From contig JABDJE010000174.1 of the NCBI GenBank assembly GCA_013002625.1, positions 1-13,564 of the forward strand: a stretch of 13,564 bases of DNA, read 5' to 3'. Numbering within the stretch: position 1 is the stretch's first letter; each line of letters starts with the position of its first letter. The notes under the pieces were generated by a model, which was not told the origin of the DNA, did not search any database, and saw only the letters and a list, made by a program, of their open reading frames with translations. This document shows, piece after piece, positions 6,780-13,564 of the stretch. This DNA is from Saprospiraceae bacterium. Its GTDB lineage: Bacteria; Bacteroidota; Bacteroidia; Chitinophagales; Saprospiraceae. A program made the translations under genes and the position numbers.

Positions 6780-7289
6780 TTAATTTATTATTGGTTCGAC
6801 AATATTATTTAATTCTTCAAAATTGTGAAATTCCTGCTCATAAAAGCGTCGTTTATCGCCTTTATAAACAATTGTAATGGGAATGGCTCCTGACCATTGC
6901 GGATCGACTTTGTCGATCCATTTATTGGTCTTTCCATCTAGCAATACGTATTGCTCCCCTTTTATATTGTGTTTATTGAGAAATGAAATCAATCTTGTCT
7001 CAATATGTTTTTCGAAATCTAAACTTACCAGAATAAGTTTAAATGCTTTATCCTTATAAAAATCTGCCACTTCTTGAAAGTATGGCATTTCCTTTACACA
7101 AGGACCACACCATGTCGCCCAAAAGTTAATGAGATAAGTCGTGTCATTATCCATTTCAAATATCGACTCCAATTCTTCATACTCATACACTATATTCAAG
7201 TCCTCCTTTTGCCATTGAGCAGAAGCCGTATTAAAGGACAGCAGCGCCGTAACAGCCACCAGGAAATATTTTAGATTTTTTAAGCGCAC
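6780..7289 (-). CDS. TlpA-like periplasmic thioredoxin
   Basis: A thioredoxin-fold protein with the classical WCGPC motif (residues 60-64 from the GTG chosen here) in LINFWATWCGPCVKEMP, and the cis-Pro loop GAIPITIVY (P137). This matches TlpA/ResA-like envelope thiol:disulfide oxidoreductases, which reduce disulfides in secreted proteins or apocytochromes. The N-terminus RLKNLKYFLVAVTALLSF..ASA is a signal peptide. No ATG is available upstream of the core. Candidate starts are TTG at 7313, GTG at 7295 and GTG at 7289. I prefer 7289 because it gives a short basic n-region, but TTG 7313, three bases after the dnaE stop, would give 177 residues with the same fold. The gene follows dnaE closely and precedes the PRX-like gene by two bases. 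The Cys pair is intact; the natural partner is unknown. Confidence 0.88.
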   Translation of the reverse strand: MRLKNLKYFLVAVTALLSFNTASAQWQKEDLNIVYEYEELESIFEMDNDTTYLINFWATWCGPCVKEMPYFQEVADFYKDKAFKLILVSLDFEKHIETRLISFLNKHNIKGEQYVLLDGKTNKWIDKVDPQWSGAIPITIVYKGDKRRFYEQEFHNFEELNNIVEPIIN

Positions 7290-7316
7290 ATTCACTAGAA
7301 CAGAATAAAGCAAAGA

Positions 7317-10300
7317 TTAGTTTAATTTATAACTCAAACCCATGGCTCTGATTTCTTCAATGAATTTTGAATCCACATCAACTTTGTATTTGGAAATACT
7401 GAAATCCATATTCAATTCATCCTCGATATCCATGACCAACATTTTTAAATTATGTTTCCCTTTATGCGATTCACACAAGGTCTGGAAATGATCTATAAAT
7501 GCCTCATCAATCGTATCGAGCGGTACGCGGATAGTCAATGACTTGGTAAGATCCTGACTGACCGATGCAAGGAGTCGAATATCCTGAAGTTTGAAGAAAG
7601 TTCTATCATTGAATCGATAGCTTTGATATTTGCCAACAACATACAGTACCTGGCCTTCAGTAAGTAATTCTTTGTATCGTTCGTAATCTTCATTATACAC
7701 ACCCAATTCAAACGAAGCAGTATAATCCTGAAGTGTCAGACGCGCATATCCCAAACCATTCTTTTGAGAGACTCCATGGTGCACCTTGGCAATGATGCCT
7801 GCCATTTTAACAACTGACCCATTGCTATGCTGTGCTTGGTCCAAGCTGCAATTCACATAATTTTCAAGCTCCATCTTGTAATCATCAAGTGGGTGCCCGC
7901 TGATATAAATACCCGTCACCTCTTTTTCCTTCTCCAACTTATAGGTCTTGATCCAGTCATCGCCCTGTGGGATAGCAGGTTCGCTGAGCATCTGATCGGT
8001 CATATCTCCAAAGAGTGACGCCTGAGATGAATCTTTTTGAGACTGATAAGCGTTCCCAAATTTCAAAAGATGTTCCAAAAAGGTCTCGTAGTGATCTGAA
8101 GGCATAAAGTATTGTGATCTCTTCAAAGTAAGTGAATCCAAAGCACCTCCATAAGCCAGACTTTCCATTGATTTTTTATTCAATACTCTTAGATTAACCC
8201 TTTTGATCAAATCATAAATAGATTCGAATGCACCCTCTTTTCGCTCATTAATGATTTCTTCTGCTGGGCCCAGTCCCAATCCTTTTAGCGCCGACAAACC
8301 AAATCTGATTTCTCCCTTTTGATTTACGGTAAAATTGATGCCGCTCGCATTAATATCCGGCCCGTACACATTTAGCTTCATCCGCTTACATTCACGCAGA
8401 AAGAAATTCAGTTTCGAAGTATCAGATTTATTATGATTCAAAACCGCCGTCATGAACTCCGATGGATAATGCGTCTTCAAATAGGCTGTCTGAAAAGCAA
8501 TATAGGCATAACAAGTCGAGTGTGATTTGTTAAAGGCATATGACGCAAAGGCCTCCCAGTCTTTCCATATCTTATCGATAACGTCTTTAGGGTGACCATT
8601 TTTTTCACAGCCTTCAAGAAACTTTGGATACATCTGGTCGATGATCTTCTTTTTCTTTTTACCCATCGCTTTTCTCAATTGATCGGCCTCACCTTTGGAG
8701 AAGCCAGCCAATTTTTGAGATAGCAACATTACCTGCTCCTGATACACTGTAATACCATAGGTTTCAGAGAGGAATTCTTCCATCTCTGGCAGATCGAACA
8801 AGATTTTTTGTCTGCCGTGTTTACGAGCGATAAATTCTGGAATGTATTGAAGCGGCCCTGGTCGATACAAGGCATTCATTGCAATTAGATCTTCAAACAT
8901 ATTGGGTTTGAGATCTTGCAAATGTTTTTGCATGCCCGGTGATTCATACTGGAATATACCAATGGTTTCACCACGTTCGAATAATTCAAACGTTGACTTA
9001 TCGTCAAGCGGCAGTTCATCGATATCCAGATCAAAGCCGCGCGTTTCTTTTATAAATTTTACAGCATCCTTGATAATGGTCAGGGTACGCAGTCCCAAGA
9101 AATCCATTTTCAATAATCCCGCTTCTTCTGCCACACTGTTATCAAACTGACTTACAAGAAGATCTGAATCCTTGGCTACCGAAACCGGTACGTGATTCAT
9201 GATTTCATCTGGTGTAATAATTACACCGCAGGCATGAATTCCAGTATTCCGAATTGACCCTTCAATGCTTTTAGCCGATCTGATCATTTGGCCAATCTGA
9301 TCCTTTTGTTCGGCCATTTTTCTGAACTGATATGCTTTGTCAATATCCTCCTTATTCATACTGGTCTTAAGACCATCAGGAATATCGCCTTCATGCAATA
9401 TTTTCCCTAAGCTGGCAGAAAGGTGTTGAGGAAAGGATTTAGAAACCCGGTCTACTTCTCCCAATGGAACATTCATTACACGACCCACATCCCGTAAAGA
9501 CATTTTAGCTGCCATCGTGCCATAGGTGATAATTTGGGCAACTTGATTTTTGCCATATTTCTCAATGACATAATCAATTACCTTTGATCGACCTTCATCA
9601 TCAAAGTCAATATCAATATCCGGCATGGATATTCGTTCAGGATTCAGGAATCTCTCAAATAGAAGATCGTATTTAATTGGATCGATATTCGTAATGCCGA
9701 GGCAATAGGCCACAGCTGATCCGGCCGCTGAACCTCGACCAGGCCCCACGGCAACACCCATGTCTCTTGCTGTACTTGTGAAGTCCTGGACGATAAGAAA
9801 ATAACCAGGATAACCGGATTGATTAATTACCCCAAGCTCAAAATTTAATCGCTCTTCAATTTCATGGGATATTGTGCCGTAACGTTTTTTAGCACCCTGA
9901 AAGGTCAAATGCCTGAGATAGTCCTCCTGTGTCGTAAATTTTTGAGGCAATGGAAATGCAGGCAGTAATACATCTCTTTTCAACTCGAGGGTTTCGATCT
10001 TATCAAAGATCTCCATCGTATTATCGATAGCTGAAGGAACGTCTTTAAAAAGATTTGACATTTCTTCCTTTGTCTTGAAATAAAAATCAGACGAAGGAAA
10101 TTTAAACCTGCTCTCTTCTTCAATGAGCGAGTTGGTGTTAATACACAAAAGAATATCATGCGCAGGCGCATCCTCCTCTTCAACGTAATGAGAGTCATTG
10201 GTTGCAATCAGTGGAACATTATATTTTTTTGCAAATCCAATAAGGATTTGATTGATGTCTTCCTGGCTGTATTTTGAAAAGGTCTTTTGCCCATTTTTAT

Positions 10301-10871
10301 TTATAATATCGATCTTCTCCAATCCGCCATGGCGTTGTAATTCGATATAATAATCTTCACCGAATAAATCCAGCCACCACTTTAAGGCTGTCTCTGCCTC
10401 TTCCAGTCGATCCTGTGCTATAAGGCTTGGTATCTCTGCACCAAGGCAACAGCTGCTCGCAATTACACCTTTGTGATACTTCTGTAAAAGTTCTTTATCG
10501 ATTCTGGGATACTTCTGATACAGCCCCTCAATGAAACCATAGGAACATAATTTCATCAGATTCTGATACCCTTCACGATTCTTGGCAAGCAATAATTGAT
10601 GGTACCGCCTGTCTCGTTCTCCCTTGCTTCTTGAAAATGATTTGAGGTGCCTGTCCTCAACGAGATAAAACTCACAACCCACGATGGGTTTAAGCTTGTT
10701 TTTATGGGCTTCAGCAACAAACTTGAAGGCGCCGAACATATTACCATGATCAGTAAGGGCTACACCTTTTTGCCCATCTGCCGCAGCTTTTTGCATCATC
10801 TTAGAGATGTCGGAAGCTCCATCGAGCAGTGAGTATTGTGTATGGCAATGTAAATGACAAAAATCAGGCAT
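7317..10871 (-). CDS. dnaE: DNA polymerase III alpha subunit
   Basis: The replicative polymerase subunit (C-family), 1184 residues, full-length for a DnaE1-type enzyme. Residues 1-280 are the PHP domain: HLHCHTQYSLLDGA (6-19), LTDHGN (39-44), H91, SSCCLG (139-144), and NDSHY (225-229). The polymerase part has the palm motif GPGRGSAAGSAVAY (376-389), the catalytic aspartates in PDIDIDFDDEGR (417-428), with D420 and D422 the likely metal ligands, and the third acidic residue in LKMDFLGL (D590). These are followed by the fingers, YQEQVM (710-715), MGKKKKK (736-742), and FNKSHSTCYAYIAFQTAYLK (780-799). Residues about 1020-1105 form the OB-fold. The ATG at 10869-10871 begins directly at the PHP motif. 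It has its own TAnnTTTG element upstream. Downstream genes follow within a few bases, so the redox genes are likely co-expressed with it. Confidence 0.98.
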   Translation of the reverse strand: MPDFCHLHCHTQYSLLDGASDISKMMQKAAADGQKGVALTDHGNMFGAFKFVAEAHKNKLKPIVGCEFYLVEDRHLKSFSRSKGERDRRYHQLLLAKNREGYQNLMKLCSYGFIEGLYQKYPRIDKELLQKYHKGVIASSCCLGAEIPSLIAQDRLEEAETALKWWLDLFGEDYYIELQRHGGLEKIDIINKNGQKTFSKYSQEDINQILIGFAKKYNVPLIATNDSHYVEEEDAPAHDILLCINTNSLIEEESRFKFPSSDFYFKTKEEMSNLFKDVPSAIDNTMEIFDKIETLELKRDVLLPAFPLPQKFTTQEDYLRHLTFQGAKKRYGTISHEIEERLNFELGVINQSGYPGYFLIVQDFTSTARDMGVAVGPGRGSAAGSAVAYCLGITNIDPIKYDLLFERFLNPERISMPDIDIDFDDEGRSKVIDYVIEKYGKNQVAQIITYGTMAAKMSLRDVGRVMNVPLGEVDRVSKSFPQHLSASLGKILHEGDIPDGLKTSMNKEDIDKAYQFRKMAEQKDQIGQMIRSAKSIEGSIRNTGIHACGVIITPDEIMNHVPVSVAKDSDLLVSQFDNSVAEEAGLLKMDFLGLRTLTIIKDAVKFIKETRGFDLDIDELPLDDKSTFELFERGETIGIFQYESPGMQKHLQDLKPNMFEDLIAMNALYRPGPLQYIPEFIARKHGRQKILFDLPEMEEFLSETYGITVYQEQVMLLSQKLAGFSKGEADQLRKAMGKKKKKIIDQMYPKFLEGCEKNGHPKDVIDKIWKDWEAFASYAFNKSHSTCYAYIAFQTAYLKTHYPSEFMTAVLNHNKSDTSKLNFFLRECKRMKLNVYGPDINASGINFTVNQKGEIRFGLSALKGLGLGPAEEIINERKEGAFESIYDLIKRVNLRVLNKKSMESLAYGGALDSLTLKRSQYFMPSDHYETFLEHLLKFGNAYQSQKDSSQASLFGDMTDQMLSEPAIPQGDDWIKTYKLEKEKEVTGIYISGHPLDDYKMELENYVNCSLDQAQHSNGSVVKMAGIIAKVHHGVSQKNGLGYARLTLQDYTASFELGVYNEDYERYKELLTEGQVLYVVGKYQSYRFNDRTFFKLQDIRLLASVSQDLTKSLTIRVPLDTIDEAFIDHFQTLCESHKGKHNLKMLVMDIEDELNMDFSISKYKVDVDSKFIEEIRAMGLSYKLN

Positions 10872-10905
10872 AGTTCGCAGACAGGTTCTTTAAAAATATA
10901 TGCGA

Positions 10906-10913
10906 CAAATATA
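10906..10913 (-). promoter_or_regulatory. Predicted dnaE promoter -7 element
   Basis: The minus strand reads TATATTTG, an exact match to the Bacteroidetes -7 element TAnnTTTG. It lies 34 bases before the dnaE ATG, a suitable leader length. No clear -33 TTG stands 19-21 bases upstream, so recognition may need an activator or the match may be fortuitous. If real, it separates dnaE transcription from hemD, 101 bases away. Confidence 0.55.
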
Positions 10914-10921
10914 GAATATGA

Positions 10922-10936
10922 ATCAGACTATCTGAT
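10922..10936. promoter_or_regulatory. Palindromic site upstream of the dnaE -7 element
   Basis: ATCAGA-CTA-TCTGAT is a perfect 6+6 inverted repeat with a 3-base spacer. It sits 8 bases upstream of the predicted -7 element, over the place where the -33 contacts would be, as an operator would. It is not followed by a T-run on the minus strand, so it is not a good hemD terminator. No protein is assigned. Confidence 0.4.
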
Positions 10937-10972
10937 CATTCCTGCCAACAAAGTTGAGCAATGAACCCTTGC

Positions 10973-11761
10973 TTACTTCTTATTAGACTTGTTGAGATAA
11001 TTGGTCAAAGCCATTGACATGGATGGAGCCTGTGGAGCTGGTGCCATTATATTAATATTTAACCCCTTTTCTTCAACAGCCTTTTTAGTTGAATTTCCGT
11101 AGATAGCCAAGCGTGTATTGTTTTGCTTAAAATCAGGGAAGTTGTCATACAATGACTGAATGCCAAGTGGACTAAAAAATACCAGACAATCATAGGTGAT
11201 ATCCTTCAAATCAGAAAGGTCACTGCTCACAGTTCTATACATCATGGCTTCCTTGTAGTTGATTTCTTTTTCATCAAGAAATGCCACTACATCTTTAGCG
11301 CCAAGATTGGAACATGGCAACAGAAATTTTTCGTTTTCCTTGTGTTTGTCAAATGATGCTTCTAAATCCTGTATTCTTCTGACGCCAACAAACACCTTTC
11401 GTTTTCTGTAGACAATGAATTTCTGTAAATAATTTGCAATAGCTTCAGACAAACAGTAGTATTTGGTCTGCTGAGACATTTTTACGCGCATTTCCTCACA
11501 CATACGGAAGAAGTGTTCGATCGAATTTTTACTCGTAAATATAATCGCTGAAAACTCATCGGGACGTAACCTGTTTTTTCTGAATTCCTTTTCAGTAACA
11601 GGTTCTACATGTATGAATGGACGCCAGTCAATTTTGATACCCCACTTTTTTTCAATATCGAAATAGGGTGATCTCTCAGGCTTTGGCTGGGAAATCAAAA
11701 TGGTGTCGATTCTACTATAAGTCTCTTTCGTTTTAGGATTTGCTCCAGAGGCCATAAACAA
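10973..11761 (-). CDS. hemD: Uroporphyrinogen-III synthase
   Basis: A 262-residue cytoplasmic enzyme that cyclises hydroxymethylbilane, with inversion of ring D, to uroporphyrinogen III for haem, sirohaem or cobalamin synthesis. HemD is poorly conserved in general, but the Bacteroidetes form is recognisable: ILISQPKPERSPYFDIEKK (21-39), WRPFIHVEPV (46-55), IIFTSKNSIEHFF (73-85), YYCLSEAIANYLQKFIVYRKRK (101-122), LVFFSPLGIQSL (193-204), and YGNSTKKAVEEKGL (221-234). The C-terminal APQAPSMSMALTNYL (242-256) is typical of this group. Two halves with a hinge are expected. Starts at M1 or M3 are both possible; the SQPKPERSPYF motif is preceded by about 20 variable residues here. The upstream DUF4271 gene ends 10 bases before it, so the two are co-transcribed. 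Confidence 0.92.
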   Translation of the reverse strand: MFMASGANPKTKETYSRIDTILISQPKPERSPYFDIEKKWGIKIDWRPFIHVEPVTEKEFRKNRLRPDEFSAIIFTSKNSIEHFFRMCEEMRVKMSQQTKYYCLSEAIANYLQKFIVYRKRKVFVGVRRIQDLEASFDKHKENEKFLLPCSNLGAKDVVAFLDEKEINYKEAMMYRTVSSDLSDLKDITYDCLVFFSPLGIQSLYDNFPDFKQNNTRLAIYGNSTKKAVEEKGLNINIMAPAPQAPSMSMALTNYLNKSNKK

Positions 11762-11771
11762 ATTCTAATTT

Positions 11772-12680
11772 TTATAAAAAAAGGTCTTTGACATACGTAT
11801 AGACAATGACCCAGGGCGAAAATTCAAAGGCGCAAAAATAAATAAAAAAATGGAAAAAGTAATCATTAACATATTTACGTCCAATCCTTAAACCCTTGTA
11901 ATATCTGGCTATCAATAAAAGAATATAAATAAAAACACCAGCGACTGCAAGGGGCTTATGCCAACTGCTAATACCAAATACCACCAGAATATTCAGGATT
12001 ACAAAAAATGGCGCCAGTATATTATAAAACGAAATAATGGTAAAGTCGTATACCTCATTTTCTTTTTCGGTGAAAAATATTTTTGAAAAAATAAAATTAA
12101 CCACATGCTTCCCTAGATATAGCACCAATAAGGTCAGTAATATATAGCCGAATTGATAAGGGAAAATATAGCCGAATATCCTACTTAGGATGAGGTATAT
12201 AAATAATGCAACATTTAAAATAAAAATGAGGTAGCCCAAAAGATAAATCGCGTTGAGCCCAGCATTCTGTTCATATTGCGTCATACGCATATAATTTTCG
12301 TTGAATGCAGATCTGACGAGCGTGATGAAGTGGTCTTTTTTTAAATAGATGAGGACAGCCAGTAATATCAATGACAAAGCTAAAATCCATAATGGCCAAT
12401 ACCCTATCTCAATGGTTTCCTTATTCTGATCATCCTTTTTAAACGACAAACTTTCGATCTCCTGTATTTGGTTCTTCCGAATTGGAATATGGGAGATATC
12501 AAATGGGTTGGATCCTTCAATTTTTATTACATCTTCAACTGTAACAGGTGTTGGTTCAGTTATTTGTATTGAATCCTGAACAGGTTTTGCTTTATGATAG
12601 ATATCAAATGGGTTACTTGTCTGACCATGCAGGCTGGAGCCAAGACAAATCATGATATAAATCAACAACAAATGTTTCAT
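11772..12680 (-). CDS. DUF4271 integral membrane protein
   Basis: A 302-residue protein of unknown function, recognisable as the DUF4271 family that usually lies beside hemD in Bacteroidetes. Residues 1-20 (MKHLLLIYIMICLGSSLHGQ) are a signal peptide or first span. Residues about 21-93 are an extracytoplasmic segment with the motif SNPFDI twice (22-27 and 57-62). About six membrane spans follow: 95-113, 144-166, 176-194, 218-236, 242-260 and 275-295. The C-terminal part is rich in aromatic residues (YFFHFFIYFCAFEFSPW). The ATG at 12678-12680 is the only start that yields the signal sequence. A plausible -7 element, TAGCTTTG, lies at 12686-12693 on the minus strand, but only five bases from the ATG, so it would give an almost leaderless message. 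The gene reads leftward into hemD and is divergent from the kinase. Confidence 0.85.
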   Translation of the reverse strand: MKHLLLIYIMICLGSSLHGQTSNPFDIYHKAKPVQDSIQITEPTPVTVEDVIKIEGSNPFDISHIPIRKNQIQEIESLSFKKDDQNKETIEIGYWPLWILALSLILLAVLIYLKKDHFITLVRSAFNENYMRMTQYEQNAGLNAIYLLGYLIFILNVALFIYLILSRIFGYIFPYQFGYILLTLLVLYLGKHVVNFIFSKIFFTEKENEVYDFTIISFYNILAPFFVILNILVVFGISSWHKPLAVAGVFIYILLLIARYYKGLRIGRKYVNDYFFHFFIYFCAFEFSPWVIVYTYVKDLFL

Positions 12681-12851
12681 CGCTGCAAAGCTATTTAAAT
12701 TGAAGAAGATATTTGTCCTAACAAGCCAGAATCAAATACAAAAATCAGTTCCCAATGATTTGTTAACGAGATGATAAGTGATTTAAAACTATGGGAACTT
12801 ATATAGGAAATATTCTGATTTAATGTTAACTAGGACTTTGAGCGAAAGCAT
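12681..12851. promoter_or_regulatory. Divergent intergenic region with a spaced inverted repeat upstream of the kinase gene
   Basis: This 171-base gap lies between the DUF4271 and histidine kinase genes and should hold both promoters. It contains a perfect 8-base inverted repeat, AGTTCCCA (12747-12754) and TGGGAACT (12792-12799), with 37 bases between the arms, and the palindromic word TGTTAAC twice (12761-12767 and 12824-12830). TGATTT occurs three times (12756, 12779, 12816). No convincing plus-strand -7 element was found. The arms could be half-sites for a response regulator, or an RNA stem; neither is shown. Confidence 0.4.
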
Positions 12852-13564
12852 ATGCCAAATAATACTATCAGATTGATTCTCATTTTGGGATCCCTGGCCA
12901 TTGCAGGGATACTGTTCTTTCAGGCCTTTTGGGTGATAAAAACATTTGATACAAAAGAAGAGGATTTCAATCAACAGGTTATGATTGCTCTAAGGCAAGT
13001 AGCTGAGAAAATTGCTGACTACAACCAAACAGACCTGCCCAAAAACAATTTGATCCAAAGACGTTCTTCGAACTACTATTCCGTTAATGTAAACAGTGCC
13101 ATTGATGCAAATATCCTGGAGGACTTTCTGATCAGATCATTCAACGAACTCTCCATTCATACCGATTTTGAATATGCCGTATATGACTGTGCATCTGACA
13201 ACCTGGTTTATGGTAATTATTGCTCTTTGACAGAAGACGATGATACGTATGAAAGAAGTGAAGATTTACCCAAGTTTGATGATCTCATTTATTACTTCGT
13301 GGTCAAATTTCCTTCTCGCAAGAGTTTTCTCATCAATGACATGCGGGTAACGGTATTAATCAGTGTATTGAGTTTTCTTGCAATTGCGTCATTTATGTAT
13401 GCCATATGGTTTATTGTTAGACAGAAGCAACTGACTGATCTACAAAAAGATTTTATCAACAATATGACGCATGAATTCAAAACGCCAATTGCGTCTATTA
13501 AGATAGCTTCAGGCGTGTTGATGGGTGCAGATCAGGTGGCAGATGATGAACGACTGTCTAAATA
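12852..13564 (+). CDS. Sensor histidine kinase (5' part only)
   Basis: The first 237 codons of a membrane-bound sensor kinase; the rest lies past the right edge. It starts MPNNTIRLILILGSLAIAGILFFQ with one membrane span at about residues 7-28. An extracytoplasmic sensor region follows (about 29-165), beginning FDTKEEDFNQQVMIALRQV, a form shared by many Bacteroidetes kinases related to RprX. A second span follows at about 166-189. The HisKA segment has the H-box FINNMTHEFKTPIASIK; H207 is the phosphorylated histidine. The ATP-binding domain is outside the window. The signal sensed is unknown. The ATG at 12852 gives a standard short n-region before the first span. The cognate response regulator is not in the window and may be downstream. 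Confidence 0.93.
   Translation, partial: MPNNTIRLILILGSLAIAGILFFQAFWVIKTFDTKEEDFNQQVMIALRQVAEKIADYNQTDLPKNNLIQRRSSNYYSVNVNSAIDANILEDFLIRSFNELSIHTDFEYAVYDCASDNLVYGNYCSLTEDDDTYERSEDLPKFDDLIYYFVVKFPSRKSFLINDMRVTVLISVLSFLAIASFMYAIWFIVRQKQLTDLQKDFINNMTHEFKTPIASIKIASGVLMGADQVADDERLSK

Noticed and set aside
8620..8670. A-rich run coding for five lysines in dnaE, a possible frameshift or slippage site
   Set aside because: The MGKKK segment is a normal conserved feature of DnaE, and the reading frame continues intact with conserved motifs on both sides.
10950..10972. Possible hemD terminator from AGCAA/TTGCT at 10957-10973
   Set aside because: Only five pairs with a seven-base loop, partly overlapping the stop codon region, and no T-run follows on the minus strand.
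12789..12974. 61-codon minus-strand frame upstream of the kinase
   Set aside because: It overlaps the kinase start antisense, has no domain or signal, and its position is explained by the divergent intergenic region and the kinase N-terminus.
13292..13480. 62-codon minus-strand frame inside the kinase gene
   Set aside because: It is antisense to the second membrane span and H-box, which are clear family motifs on the plus strand.

Overview
The window looks like chromosomal core DNA of a Bacteroidota (Bacteroidetes) bacterium. The evidence is a type IX secretion cargo protein with a CHU_C-type C-terminal sorting domain, a Bacteroidetes-style uroporphyrinogen-III synthase next to a DUF4271 membrane protein, a YpdA-type bacillithiol disulfide reductase, an RprX-like sensor kinase, AT-rich sequence, few recognisable Shine-Dalgarno sites, and TAnnTTTG promoter elements. 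The genus cannot be fixed from the sequence. No tRNA, rRNA, CRISPR array, insertion sequence or phage gene was seen.

Layout. Positions 1-3512 are a minus-strand block: a small SCP2-domain protein, then a 934-residue secreted multidomain protein with five Ig-like repeats, a strong terminator hairpin, and the start of ypdA, which runs off the left edge. Positions 3650-5444 are a plus-strand pair, serC and a YgjP/DUF45 zinc metallopeptidase, one base apart. Positions 5445-5677 hold nested inverted repeats, a possible 22-codon membrane-peptide frame and a strong bidirectional terminator. Positions 5678-12680 are a long minus-strand series, read from right to left: DUF4271 membrane protein, hemD, dnaE (DNA polymerase III alpha), a TlpA-like thioredoxin, a PRX-like redoxin and a small lipoprotein. 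From 12852 a sensor histidine kinase reads rightward off the right edge, divergent from the DUF4271 gene.

How the genes fit together. serC feeds serine and PLP synthesis. hemD makes the tetrapyrrole ring and travels with DUF4271, as it commonly does in this phylum. dnaE, which has its own good -7 element, is followed almost without gaps by two envelope thioredoxin-fold proteins and a lipoprotein. That trio may form a small redox module, but this is inferred from gene order only.

Most of the window is ordinary housekeeping DNA, and no clearly new system stands out. The parts most worth a second look are: the terminator hairpin whose T-tract runs almost into the ypdA start codon; the mutually exclusive inverted repeats and possible micropeptide between the DUF45 gene and the shared terminator; the dnaE-downstream redox/lipoprotein trio; and the symmetric elements upstream of dnaE and of the histidine kinase.
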